The notes under the pieces: generated by a model | What the model saw: the letters and a program-made list of their open reading frames with translations, nothing else | Databases searched by the model: none | What the model was told of the DNA's origin: nothing | From: JAXGXJ01 sp963816155 | Lineage (GTDB): Bacteria; Actinomycetota; Thermoleophilia; RBG-16-64-13 | Direction of reading: 5' to 3' | Assembly: GCA_963816155.1 (NCBI GenBank) | Contig: CAWFJE010000011.1 | Location: 332,620 to 396,619, forward strand | DNA: 64,000 bases | Made by a program: the position numbers and the translations under genes | Shown here: positions 34,860 to 43,657 of the stretch, one piece after another | Position numbering within the stretch: the stretch's first letter is position 1 | Layout: every line of letters starts with the position of its first letter

Positions 34860-35726
34860 TCATGCGCGGGTGAGTCCCGGGCCGAGCAGAGTCATGCTCA
34901 GGTCCACCGGAGGCGCCCCCATGGTGATGGCGCTCGTGGAGATGATGTCCACCCCGGTCTCCGCAATCGCACGTACGTTTTCCAGGTTCACGCCACCCGA
35001 GGCTTCGAGGATCACCTCGGGCTTCAGAGCGCGGGCGGTCGCCACGAGAGCGCGCAGAGAATCGAGACTCTGATTGTCGAGCATGATGATATCGGCCCCC
35101 GCCTCGAGAGCCACGCGCAGGTCTTCGAGCGACTCCACTTCCACTTCGATGCGCAGGTAGTGCGGGCACGCTGCCCGAGCCCGTTCCACAGCCTGTCGCA
35201 CGCCTCCCGCGGCCCTCAGATGGTTGTTCTTGATGAGGACCAGGTCGAACAGCCCGTAGCGGTGATTGCCGCAGCCTCCGTGCAACACCGCCCGCTTCTC
35301 CCAGTAGCGCAGACCGGGAGTGGTCTTACGCGTATCGACCACAGTCGCATCCGTGCCCTCCACGGCCTGGGCGAAACGGCGCGCCTGGGTGGCGACTCCG
35401 GAGAGATGGCTGAGGAAGTTGAGGACCGTGCGTTCCGCTCCCAACAGGCTGCGCACAGGGCCCTCGACGCTCGCCACGGGCAGGCCGGGCGCGACCGGAA
35501 ACCCCTCGTCGACCAACTGAGTGAACACGCACTCCCCATCGACCGCTTCCACTACAGCTGCTGCCAAGGGCGATCCGCTGAGAACCAGTCCCTCTCGGGC
35601 GACGACCTCCGCACGCCCCCGCAGGTCGGCAGGCACCGTCCAGGCTGACGTCACGTCGCCGTAGCCGCCCATGTCTTCCGCCAAGGCCTGCCGCACCAAT
35701 GAGCGGGAGATGTCGTCCAGCATCAT
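34860..35726 (-). CDS. nadC: Nicotinate-nucleotide pyrophosphorylase (carboxylating)
   Basis: 288 residues. It converts quinolinate and PRPP to nicotinate mononucleotide, the third step of de novo NAD synthesis. AEDMGGYGDVTS is the N-terminal signature. DTRKTTPGLRYWEKRAV carries substrate-binding Arg/Lys residues. The barrel ends with IMLDNQSLD, EASGGVNLENVRAIAETGVD and ISTSAITM. GGAGGAG precedes two adjacent ATG codons (35726 and 35723). It directly follows nadB without a gap. Confidence 0.97.
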   Translation of the reverse strand: MMLDDISRSLVRQALAEDMGGYGDVTSAWTVPADLRGRAEVVAREGLVLSGSPLAAAVVEAVDGECVFTQLVDEGFPVAPGLPVASVEGPVRSLLGAERTVLNFLSHLSGVATQARRFAQAVEGTDATVVDTRKTTPGLRYWEKRAVLHGGCGNHRYGLFDLVLIKNNHLRAAGGVRQAVERARAACPHYLRIEVEVESLEDLRVALEAGADIIMLDNQSLDSLRALVATARALKPEVILEASGGVNLENVRAIAETGVDIISTSAITMGAPPVDLSMTLLGPGLTRA

Positions 35727-37388
35727 CTACTCCTCCCTTTCGCTCAGAGTCACCAGGGGCCCATCGTGCCCTGGACGGCTCTGCACCAGCACGTGCCGAC
35801 GCCACTTGAGATCGTCCTGCTGGGGGAAGTCCGAGCGCAGGTGGACGCCACGACTCTCCTCCCGGGCCAGAGCCGACACCACCATATGCTCCGCCACGGT
35901 CAGCAGGTTGAACAGTTCCAGTTCAGGGACTCGCAGGCCCGGTGGTTCCAGCCCCGTCTTGATCTCCGCTATCGCCTCCCGCGCCCGGCTGAGCCCCGTG
36001 AAGTCGCGCACGATGCCGCAGCCTTCGGCCATGACCTCCCCCAGCCGCCTGCGCCCTTCTGCCACCACCTCGGGATCGTTCCCAGGCCGGCGGGCTTCAT
36101 CGAGACCGAGTCTGACCTTGTTGACGGTCGGATCACACGACCCCAGATAGAGCCCCAGGTCGCGCACCGTACGCTCGCCGAAGACAAGCCCCTCGAGAAG
36201 TGAGTTCGAGGCCAGACGGTTGGCGCCGTGGATGCCGGTACTGGCCGTCTCCCCACAAGAGTAGAGCCCGGGGACCGATGTCCGCCCCCACATGTCGGTC
36301 TGCACACCGCCGATGAAGTAATGCGACGCCGGTGCGATGGGTATGAGCTCCCTCGCCAGGTCGAGACCTCGTTTGGCCAAGCCGCTGAACACGGTGGGGA
36401 AGCGAGTGCACAAGAACTCGCCGTCGAGGTGACGGGCGTCGAGCCACACGTGGTCCACCCTGTCGCGATCCATGACCTTCTTCATGGTCCGCACCACGAT
36501 ATCCCGGGGCGCAAGCTCCTCCCGCGGGTCGGCTCCCACCATGAAACGCTCACCGCGATCGTCCCTCAGGTAGGCGCCCTCTCCCCTCAGCGCCTCCGTA
36601 AGTAGCAGGGTGGGGTTCTCCTCGGCATAAAGAGCCGTGGGGTGGAACTGCATGAACTCCATGTCGCGCATGAGCGCTCCCGCCCGGTATGCCATGGCGT
36701 GACCGTCGCCGGTGGCCATGGTCGGGTTGGTGGTGTGCGCGTACACCTGCCCGGCCCCACCGCAGGCGAGGACCACCGCCCGGGCGAGAGACACCGTCAG
36801 GTCGCCTCGCAAGTCCACCGAGAGTGCGCCCACACAGCGCCCCGCGTCGATGATGAGGTCGACGACGAACTCGTCCTCATGCAATTCGGCCCTGCTGCCG
36901 CCGACGATAGCCTGCGCAAGTGCGCCGGCCACCACGCTGCCCGTCGCGTCTCCCCCGGCACGCACGACCCTAGGGACGGAATGGGCTCCCTCTGAAGCCA
37001 GGATGAGCTTCCCGGCACGTTGGTCGAACTTCGTGCCCAGACGCTCCAACTCGCGCACCCTGTCCGGTCCTTCCTCCACCAGGATGCGCACGGCCTCGGC
37101 ATCGCAGAGGCCCACTCCGGCCTCCAGAGTGTCGGCAAGATGCAGATCGGGAGAATCGTACGGCCCCATGGCCGCGGCGATGCCACCCTGGGCCAGAAAC
37201 GTGGTCGTCTCGGCCAACTTGCCCTTGGTGATGATGCCTACGTTCCACTGGTTGGCGGCCCCGATGGCGGCCGTCAGGCCGGCTATGCCACCGCCGATGA
37301 CCAGAACGTCGTAGCTGGAGTAGCGGACGTCGGTACCGCCCCGTGACACCAGATAGGGGCGGCGACCAGAGGCATCCGCTCCGCTCAC
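35727..37388 (-). CDS. nadB: L-aspartate oxidase
   Basis: 553 residues. An FAD flavoprotein oxidising aspartate to iminoaspartate for quinolinate. DVLVIGGGIAGLTAAIGA is the dinucleotide-binding loop. AQGGIAAAMGPYDSPDLH and the later SLLEGLVFGERTVRDL are family signatures, and HYFIGGVQTDMWGRTSVPG carries active-site residues. The helical C-terminal domain is complete. Its start overlaps the end of the nadA reading frame by four bases, so nadA, nadB and nadC are translationally linked. Confidence 0.97.
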   Translation of the reverse strand: MSGADASGRRPYLVSRGGTDVRYSSYDVLVIGGGIAGLTAAIGAANQWNVGIITKGKLAETTTFLAQGGIAAAMGPYDSPDLHLADTLEAGVGLCDAEAVRILVEEGPDRVRELERLGTKFDQRAGKLILASEGAHSVPRVVRAGGDATGSVVAGALAQAIVGGSRAELHEDEFVVDLIIDAGRCVGALSVDLRGDLTVSLARAVVLACGGAGQVYAHTTNPTMATGDGHAMAYRAGALMRDMEFMQFHPTALYAEENPTLLLTEALRGEGAYLRDDRGERFMVGADPREELAPRDIVVRTMKKVMDRDRVDHVWLDARHLDGEFLCTRFPTVFSGLAKRGLDLARELIPIAPASHYFIGGVQTDMWGRTSVPGLYSCGETASTGIHGANRLASNSLLEGLVFGERTVRDLGLYLGSCDPTVNKVRLGLDEARRPGNDPEVVAEGRRRLGEVMAEGCGIVRDFTGLSRAREAIAEIKTGLEPPGLRVPELELFNLLTVAEHMVVSALAREESRGVHLRSDFPQQDDLKWRRHVLVQSRPGHDGPLVTLSEREE

Positions 37389-38839
37389 GGCGAGACCTCT
37401 ATCATGCGCAGCACGGCCTGCAGCGCCTGTTGTCTCACCTCAGGTGCTACCGATACCACCGGTCCCTCCGCGCGCAGAGCATCTCGCACCTTCTCCAGGG
37501 TGGTGAGCTTCATGTTGGGGCAGACGGCCATCTTGGTGACTGGATAGAAGCGCTTGCCGGGCACGTCCTGGCTCAAGCGGTAGATCATCCCCGTCTCGGT
37601 CCCGACGATGAACTCCTCGGCGGGGTCCTCGCGACAGAAGCGGATCATGCCCGAGGTGCTTTCCACCGCATCGGCGACCGCCGCCACTTCCGAGCGGGCC
37701 TCGGGATGAACGACCACCTTGGCCCCGGGGTGGGCCGCCCGCGCCCGCTCGACATCCTCCACTTCGATGAGTTCGTGGGTGGGACAGAAGCCCGGCCAGA
37801 GGATCATCTCTCGGCCGGTCTGCTTGGCCACCCAAGCCCCCAGGTTGCGGTCCGGGGTGAAGATGATCTCCTGGTCGCGAGGGATGGTCTCGACCACACG
37901 CACAGCGTTCGCGCTCGTGCAGCAGATGTCGGAGACCGCCTTCACAGCGGCTGTGGTATTGACGTAGCTGACCACCGCAGCCTGAGGGTGCGCCGCCTTC
38001 AGTCGCTCCAATCCCTCCACGTCGACCATGTCTGCCATGGGACAGCCCGCTTGGGGTTCGGGTAGGATCACCGGACGATCCGGAGCCAGGATGGCGGCGG
38101 TCTCGGCCATGAAATGCACCCCGCAGAACACGATCATGCGCGCATCGGTCGCCGCGGCCTGGCGGGAGAGCCACAGCGAATCGCCGAGGATATCAGCCAC
38201 GTCCTGCACTTCGGGGCGCTGGTAGTTGTGGGCCAGGATGACGGCTTGTTTCTCACGCGCCAACTCGCGGATCTCTGCGTGCAACGCTGCATAGTCCATG
38301 TGTGACCGGTCGCTCCTCGCCATCGACTGCCGTTGATCTCTGACCTCGTGACGGCCGACCGCTTGCTCTTGCACCAGCGCCAGCGCCTGGACCACCGTCC
38401 TTCCGCTCGGCAGGACCAGTTCCGGAGCAAGTTCGGCCAGTGGCTCGAGCACGAAACGGCGCTCCTCCATACGCGGATGAGGAATCTCCAGTTCGCTATC
38501 GACCACGGACGAACCATGGTACCAAAGGATATCCACGTCGACGGTGCGAGGGCCCCATCTTACGGTCCGCTCCCTGCCGAGGGCTCTTTCGATGGACAGA
38601 CCCCTGTGCAGGAGATCGTGGGGGGAAAGGGAGGTCTCGACTTCGACCACCTGATTGAGGAAATCAGGCTGCTCCGGCCCGCCGATGGGAGCCGTGCGAT
38701 ACAGGCCCGAAGACCCTGTTACCCTCGTCCCGGGAAGTGAGGCCAACATGTCCACCGCCCTGCCCAAGATGCACTCGCTCTCTCCCTGATTGGAGCCGAG
38801 GCCGATGAAGGCGCGCGCGGTCGCAGCAGCCTCCGTCAC
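37385..38839 (-). CDS. nadA: HPPK (FolK) fused in frame to quinolinate synthase (NadA)
   Basis: One open frame of 484 residues. Residues 8-165 are 6-hydroxymethyl-dihydropterin pyrophosphokinase: FIGLGSNQGES, GLYRTAPIGGPEQPDFLNQV and WGPRTVDVDILWY (folate synthesis). From about 181 the sequence is quinolinate synthase: AHNYQRPEVQDVADILGDSL and the three [4Fe-4S] cysteines in FCGVHFMAET, FCPTHEL and AVCPNMK. The linker of about 15 residues contains two internal ATGs (38323 and 38299). The second has a GAGGAG about 11 bases upstream, so a separate nadA product by internal initiation is possible. The fusion joins the folate and NAD genes of this operon. Family activities are well established, while the fused polypeptide is what the sequence shows. 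Confidence 0.92.
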   Translation of the reverse strand: MTEAAATARAFIGLGSNQGESECILGRAVDMLASLPGTRVTGSSGLYRTAPIGGPEQPDFLNQVVEVETSLSPHDLLHRGLSIERALGRERTVRWGPRTVDVDILWYHGSSVVDSELEIPHPRMEERRFVLEPLAELAPELVLPSGRTVVQALALVQEQAVGRHEVRDQRQSMARSDRSHMDYAALHAEIRELAREKQAVILAHNYQRPEVQDVADILGDSLWLSRQAAATDARMIVFCGVHFMAETAAILAPDRPVILPEPQAGCPMADMVDVEGLERLKAAHPQAAVVSYVNTTAAVKAVSDICCTSANAVRVVETIPRDQEIIFTPDRNLGAWVAKQTGREMILWPGFCPTHELIEVEDVERARAAHPGAKVVVHPEARSEVAAVADAVESTSGMIRFCREDPAEEFIVGTETGMIYRLSQDVPGKRFYPVTKMAVCPNMKLTTLEKVRDALRAEGPVVSVAPEVRQQALQAVLRMIEVSP

Positions 38840-38845
38840 GGGGTC

Positions 38846-39214
38846 TCAGTCCTCGAGGTCCGCGCGCGCCAACTCCACGGCCACGCTGACGCTCTTGAGA
38901 GCGCAGGCGACAGGCGGATGGGGCTTGATCACCTGCACCCAGACCTCATCCACGGGGAATCTCACCAAGATCGCCTCGGCCACGTTCTGGGCAAGGTGCT
39001 CAAGCAGGGAGACACTCGCCGTGGTGACGATGTCGGTGATCAGGTCCATCACTTCGGTGTAGTCGACGGTATCTTCCACTTTGTCGGTGACGGCCGCACG
39101 GCAGTCGTCGATGGTCAAGCGCACGTCGAAGTAGAGGCGTTGACCCAGCACCTTCTCTTCCGGAGCCACCCCGTGATGGCCGTATACCTCTAGACCCTGG
39201 ATGAAGATGTCCAT
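38846..39214 (-). CDS. folB: Dihydroneopterin aldolase
   Basis: 122 residues, the usual size. It converts dihydroneopterin to hydroxymethyl-dihydropterin. Signature segments are LEVYGHHGVAPEEKVLGQ (with the catalytic region's Glu), TVDYTEV and SLLEHLAQNVAE, with an active-site lysine in VIKPHPPV. GGAGGGG lies just before ATG 39214. It is placed between folP and folK-nadA, giving the enzyme order folE-folP-folB-folK in transcription direction. Confidence 0.96.
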   Translation of the reverse strand: MDIFIQGLEVYGHHGVAPEEKVLGQRLYFDVRLTIDDCRAAVTDKVEDTVDYTEVMDLITDIVTTASVSLLEHLAQNVAEAILVRFPVDEVWVQVIKPHPPVACALKSVSVAVELARADLED

Positions 39215-39224
39215 GTCCCCTCCT

Positions 39225-40445
39225 TCACACGGTTACTGGGGAAGCGGTCAGCAGCGCCTGAGCGACTCGAACGGCCTCGAGGTTCGAGGCCACCTGGTGG
39301 ACCCTGATGATGTGCGCGCCCTCCCATGCCGCCAATGCCGTGGTCGCGGCAGTGGCCTGGTCACGTGATCGAGCCTCGGGTAGGTCCAGGATGGTGCCCA
39401 GGAAGCGCTTGCGGGAGGTCCCCACCACGAGTGGACGCCCCAAGGAGCGGAAGGCGCCAAGGTTGCGCAGGATCTCAAGATTGTGGACGGTGGTCTTGCC
39501 GAACCCGATGCCCGGGTCGACCAGGAGGTTCTCTTCCTTCAGCCCTTGGTCCACCGCCCAGTTCAGACGCTCGACAAGGAAATCGTAGACCTCCTCCACC
39601 ACATCCCCATACGCGGGCGCTTCCTGCATGGTGCGCGGCACCCCTTGCATGTGCATGAGTATCACCGGGCAATCGGCGTCGCGGACCACGGCAGCCATCT
39701 CCGGATCCATGCGCAACGCGGATATGTCATTGATCATGTAGGCTCCCGCAGCCAGCGCCTGGGCGGCTACTGAAGCCTTGTAGGTATCCACCGAGATACG
39801 TCCGGGAAGATCGGGCGCCAGCCCCCGGAGCACAGGCAACACCCGGTCCAGTTCCTCCTCCTCGCTCACGAACTCGGCACCCGGGCGGGTGGATTCGCCT
39901 CCCAAGTCGAGCAGATAGGCACCCTCTTGCACCAGCGCCCGTCCGGCTGCCACAGCAGCGTCGGGCCCGGCATAACACCCGCCGTCCGAGAAGGAGTCGG
40001 GCGTCAAGTTGAGTACGCCCATGAGCAGAGGTCCGAGACTCAGGTCGAGCCCCGGGGGGGCCGCCGGTACGGGTGCGTCGTAGTTGCGCAGGGCCGTCTC
40101 GATAGCGTCCGTGAGCCGGCGCAGCCCAAAGGGCTGCCGGCGCAGTTTGGGCAGAAGCCGCTCATACTGCATGAGAGTGCCCAGAATGAGACAGTCGGCT
40201 GTCTCCCCGGCCAGTTCGTAGACCTCCCGGGAGACGGCCACCTCGCCTCCTCGCGAGAGCATCTCCTGCTTGAGGATGTTGGCGGCGCGCACGTCTAGCC
40301 CGGTGACCCTGACCGCCCGGAAGAGTGCCTTGTTGCTCATAAGGTCTATGCCGCCTCGCGACACACGCCCCCGGGTCAGCTTGGCCCGCACTTCGTCTGC
40401 GGTGCGGAGGGTGAGGACCTGGGGTGAACCCTCGACGGGGATCAT
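39225..40445 (-). CDS. folP: Dihydropteroate synthase with N-terminal extension
   Basis: 406 residues from ATG 40445. The catalytic TIM barrel starts at about residue 135 with LLMGVLNLTPDSFSDGG, the pyrophosphate-binding loop. GGESTRPGAE and DPGIGFGKT are the pterin and pABA signatures, and RVHQVASNLEAVR is the C-terminal one. The first 130 residues form an extra domain (NKALFRAVRVTGLDVRAANILKQEM, quoted in part) found in a subgroup of longer DHPS proteins. Its role is not known to me. Thirteen bases separate it from the folE stop. Confidence 0.94.
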   Translation of the reverse strand: MIPVEGSPQVLTLRTADEVRAKLTRGRVSRGGIDLMSNKALFRAVRVTGLDVRAANILKQEMLSRGGEVAVSREVYELAGETADCLILGTLMQYERLLPKLRRQPFGLRRLTDAIETALRNYDAPVPAAPPGLDLSLGPLLMGVLNLTPDSFSDGGCYAGPDAAVAAGRALVQEGAYLLDLGGESTRPGAEFVSEEEELDRVLPVLRGLAPDLPGRISVDTYKASVAAQALAAGAYMINDISALRMDPEMAAVVRDADCPVILMHMQGVPRTMQEAPAYGDVVEEVYDFLVERLNWAVDQGLKEENLLVDPGIGFGKTTVHNLEILRNLGAFRSLGRPLVVGTSRKRFLGTILDLPEARSRDQATAATTALAAWEGAHIIRVHQVASNLEAVRVAQALLTASPVTV

Positions 40446-40458
40446 ATGAACCTGCCCG

Positions 40459-41028
40459 CTAGGAGTCGCGGCCGTCGATGAGGGCCAGGACCTCGGACCT
40501 CGTCGCCTCACTTGTCCGGAATATTCCCCGGACCGCCGAGGTGATCACCTGGGAACCGGGGGAGCGGACGCCGCGCATGGTCATGCACAGATGCTCGGCT
40601 CTGACGAGGACCATCACGCCCGCCGGCTCAAGGGCGTCCACCAAGGTGTCGGCGATGGCGGTAGTGAGTCGTTCTTGTAGTTGGAGGCTCGCCGCCGCGG
40701 TGTGCACGAGGCGCACCACCTTCGACAACCCGGTGATCTTCCCGTGTTTGGAAGGGATGTAGGCCACGTGGGCTACGCCGAAGAAGGGGAGCAGATGATG
40801 CTCGCACATGGAGTGGAAAGCGATGTCTCGCACCAGCACCATCTCCTGATGGCGATCGGAGGGCATGGCGACGATGATGGACGACAAGTCCTCCGACTCG
40901 CTGGCCATGATCTCACCGAACATCTCGGCCACGCGGTGGGGGGTGTCGACCAGACCCTCACGGTCCGGGTCTTCACCGATGCCCTCGAGGAGCAGTCGAA
41001 CGGCCTGCTCGATCTTGTCTCTGTCCAC
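40459..41028 (-). CDS. folE: GTP cyclohydrolase I
   Basis: 189 residues from GTG 41028, ten bases after the ftsH stop. It makes dihydroneopterin triphosphate, the first step of folate synthesis. DTPHRVAEMFGEIM, the zinc cysteine and histidines in SMCEHHLLPFFGVAHVAY, and the second zinc cysteine in AEHLCMTMRGV are intact. This is the classical zinc-dependent FolE, not the FolE2 type. No strong ribosome-binding site is visible, so translation may depend on coupling with ftsH. Confidence 0.96.
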   Translation of the reverse strand: MDRDKIEQAVRLLLEGIGEDPDREGLVDTPHRVAEMFGEIMASESEDLSSIIVAMPSDRHQEMVLVRDIAFHSMCEHHLLPFFGVAHVAYIPSKHGKITGLSKVVRLVHTAAASLQLQERLTTAIADTLVDALEPAGVMVLVRAEHLCMTMRGVRSPGSQVITSAVRGIFRTSEATRSEVLALIDGRDS

Positions 41029-41038
41029 GAGGCCGTGC

Positions 41039-43000
41039 CTAGTCTTCGCCCTGACCCATGAACGACGAGAGCCCGGGCGCCGCCACCTGCCCGTCGGGCT
41101 CCACGGCGTCCGGCTCGGGACGCTGCTTGCGTTGCTTCTGAACACGCTTGCTCTCAGCCGCTTTGCGGGCGCGGGCCTCGTCACGGGCTTTGAACACGGC
41201 CTCAGGCTCCTCGCCACGCATCAGGGCCTCGAACTCTTCGCGATCGATGGTCTCCTTCTCGATGAGCAGCAGCGAGACCTGATCGAGTTCCGCGCGATGC
41301 TCGTTGAGTATCTTGCTGGCCATGTCGTAGGCCTCGTCGACCACCCTGCGTATCTCAGAGTCGATCTTCTGCGCCGTCTCGTCGGAATACTCTTGCCCCA
41401 TGCCGTAGTCCCGACCCACGAAGGGTTGAGCCGGATCATGCCCGAAGGTGAGGGGACCGAGGTTCTCACTCATGCCGTACTGGGTGATCATGCGCCGCGC
41501 CGTCTCCGTGGCCCGCTGGAGGTCGTTGGAGGCGCCGGTGGTGATGTCGTCGAAACGGATCTCCTCGGCCACTCGACCGGCCAGCATATGCGACAGCTTG
41601 TCGATGATCTCCTTCTTCTTGACCATGAACCTGTCCTCAGTGGGCAGAGTGATGGTGTAGCCGAGAGCCTGCCCCCTGCTGATGATGGAGATCTTGTGCA
41701 CAGGATCTGCATTGGGCAGGAAGTGTGCCACCAAGGCATGTCCCATCTCGTGGTAGGCGGTGATGAGCTTCTCTTCCTCCGACAGCAGCCGGGACTTCTT
41801 CTCCGGGCCGGCGATGACACGCAGGACGGCTTCCTCGAACTCGTCCATCTCGACGAGACGCTTGTGTCGGCGAGCGGTGAGCAGAGCAGCTTCGTTCACC
41901 AGGTTGGCCAGATCGGCCCCGGTGAAGCCCGGCGTCTGCGCAGCCAGGACCTCTATGTCCACACCGGGAGCCAGCGGCTTGCCACGAGCATGGACGGCCA
42001 AAATGGCCTTGCGCCCTTCGCGGTCGGGCCGGTCGACGATGATCTGCCGGTCGAAACGCCCCGGCCGCAGCAGCGCTGGGTCGAGGATATCGGGCCGGTT
42101 GGTGGCAGCCATGATGATGATGCTCTCGTTGGCCTCGAAACCGTCCATCTCCACGAGCAACTGGTTGAGGGTCTGCTCGCGCTCGTCGTGCCCACCACCC
42201 AGTCCGGCGCCACGATGACGACCGACGGCATCGATCTCATCGATGAAGATGATGCAGGGCTGGTTCTGCTTGGCCTGGTCGAACAAGTCGCGGACGCGGC
42301 TGGCGCCGACCCCCACGAACATCTCCACGAAGTCGGAGCCGGAGATGCTGAAGAAGGGGACACCGGCCTCTCCCGCCACGGCCCGCGCCAGTAGCGTCTT
42401 GCCTGTGCCTGGAGGCCCGAACAGAAGGACGCCTTTGGGTATGCGGGCGCCCAAGCTCTGGAAGCGCTTGGGATTCTCGAGAAACTCCTTGATCTCATCG
42501 AGTTCCTCCACGGCCTCATCCACGCCGGCTACATCCTTGAATGTGATCTTGGGCTGATCGATGGCCATACGCTTGGCCTTGGACTTGCCAAAGCTCATGA
42601 CCTTGCTGCCACCGCCCTGCATCTGGTTCATGAGGAAGATGAAGAACACGACCATGAGGAGGATGGGCGCCAGGGTGCCCAGGAGCGTGACCCAGACCGA
42701 GCTCTTCTGGATGTCGGTGGTGAATTCCACCTCATTGGCCAAAAGGTACTCTTCCATATTGAAGGCAGCCGTGAACCCGACCTGGAAGCGCTTCCCGTCC
42801 TTCAATTCGCCCTCGACCACCAAGTCCTTGGTCTTGAGAGTGATCGGCTCCTTCAAGTTCCCCTGCGCGACGGCCGTCTGGAACTGGTTGAAGGTCATCA
42901 CCTCCGACGCATTCGAACCGTAGAACAAGTTCTGGACGAAGAATGCCAGCAAAATGATGAGAAGGATGGGGAAGGCGGCGCTCTTGAAAAGCCTGCTCAC
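41039..43000 (-). CDS. ftsH: ATP-dependent zinc metalloprotease FtsH
   Basis: 653 residues. A membrane-anchored AAA protease degrading unfolded or regulatory membrane and soluble proteins. Two membrane segments (about 9-27 and 105-126) flank an extracytoplasmic domain. The AAA core has GPPGTGKTLLARAVAGEAG and the second-region-of-homology TNRPDILDPALLRPGRFDR. The zinc site HEMGH with a distant aspartate lies in the protease domain. A low-complexity charged tail closes the protein. An extended -10 promoter with a flanking inverted repeat lies just upstream. Confidence 0.97.
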   Translation of the reverse strand: MSRLFKSAAFPILLIILLAFFVQNLFYGSNASEVMTFNQFQTAVAQGNLKEPITLKTKDLVVEGELKDGKRFQVGFTAAFNMEEYLLANEVEFTTDIQKSSVWVTLLGTLAPILLMVVFFIFLMNQMQGGGSKVMSFGKSKAKRMAIDQPKITFKDVAGVDEAVEELDEIKEFLENPKRFQSLGARIPKGVLLFGPPGTGKTLLARAVAGEAGVPFFSISGSDFVEMFVGVGASRVRDLFDQAKQNQPCIIFIDEIDAVGRHRGAGLGGGHDEREQTLNQLLVEMDGFEANESIIIMAATNRPDILDPALLRPGRFDRQIIVDRPDREGRKAILAVHARGKPLAPGVDIEVLAAQTPGFTGADLANLVNEAALLTARRHKRLVEMDEFEEAVLRVIAGPEKKSRLLSEEEKLITAYHEMGHALVAHFLPNADPVHKISIISRGQALGYTITLPTEDRFMVKKKEIIDKLSHMLAGRVAEEIRFDDITTGASNDLQRATETARRMITQYGMSENLGPLTFGHDPAQPFVGRDYGMGQEYSDETAQKIDSEIRRVVDEAYDMASKILNEHRAELDQVSLLLIEKETIDREEFEALMRGEEPEAVFKARDEARARKAAESKRVQKQRKQRPEPDAVEPDGQVAAPGLSSFMGQGED

Positions 43001-43023
43001 GAGTACTCCACCATTTGCTCAAT

Positions 43024-43053
43024 AGTGGGCAGAGATACTACCATATGCCCACT
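43024..43053 (-). promoter_or_regulatory. Extended -10 promoter of ftsH overlapped by an inverted repeat
   Basis: On the minus strand TGGTAGTAT (43043-43035) is a TGn-extended -10 element. It lies between perfect 7-bp arms AGTGGGC (43024-43030) and GCCCACT (43047-43053), so a bound repressor would cover the -10. The -35 region is not consensus. Confidence 0.45.
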
Positions 43054-43113
43054 TTCCCATCCGAGGAACCGAGGTCCGCAGAGGGCAGTTGGTGAGCGCC
43101 GGCGACGCGCGCA

Positions 43114-43644
43114 TCAGCCGAGATGGTCGACGACTCCGATGAAAGGCAGGTTCCTGTGCTGCTCGGCGTAGTCGAGCCCATAGCCGACCACGAACTCGTC
43201 GGGGATCTCGAAGCCCGTGTAGCGGCATTCCAGGTCTGCGGTGCGCCGGCTGGGCTTGCTGAGCAGGGTGACCACCTCCAGGCTGGCAGGGTTGCGCGAG
43301 CCGAGGTTGTTCGTGAGGTACTGCAACGTCAGGCCGGAGTCGATGATGTCCTCCACTATGAGGACGTGTCGTCCCTCGATGTCGATGTCGAGGTCTTTGA
43401 GGATGCGCACCACGCCTGAACTGTCGGTGGAGCGTCCGTAGCTGGAGACAGCCATGAACTCCATCTCCAGGTCAAAGGCCAGCCGCCGCGACAGATCGGC
43501 CATGAAGAGGACGGCACCCTTGAGGACGCACACAAGGACAGGGCGCAGCGCCTGGTAGTCGGCGCTGATAGCCTCTCCCAGTTCCCGGATACGCTCCTGC
43601 AGGTCCGCCTCAGAAATGAGCACTCGCACTCGGTCTGCGTCCAT
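43114..43644 (-). CDS. hpt: Hypoxanthine phosphoribosyltransferase
   Basis: 176 residues. Purine salvage enzyme joining hypoxanthine or guanine to PRPP. VCVLKGAVLFMADL is the first loop, and VLIVEDIIDSGLTLQYL is the PRPP-binding motif with its two acidic residues. DFVVGYGLDYAEQHRNLPFI in shortened family form closes the active site (here DEFVVGYGLDYAE). The likely start is ATG 43644 rather than the TTG in front of it. It lies between tilS and ftsH as in Bacillus. Confidence 0.96.
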   Translation of the reverse strand: MDADRVRVLISEADLQERIRELGEAISADYQALRPVLVCVLKGAVLFMADLSRRLAFDLEMEFMAVSSYGRSTDSSGVVRILKDLDIDIEGRHVLIVEDIIDSGLTLQYLTNNLGSRNPASLEVVTLLSKPSRRTADLECRYTGFEIPDEFVVGYGLDYAEQHRNLPFIGVVDHLG

Positions 43645-43657
43645 CAAACCTCGCCGT

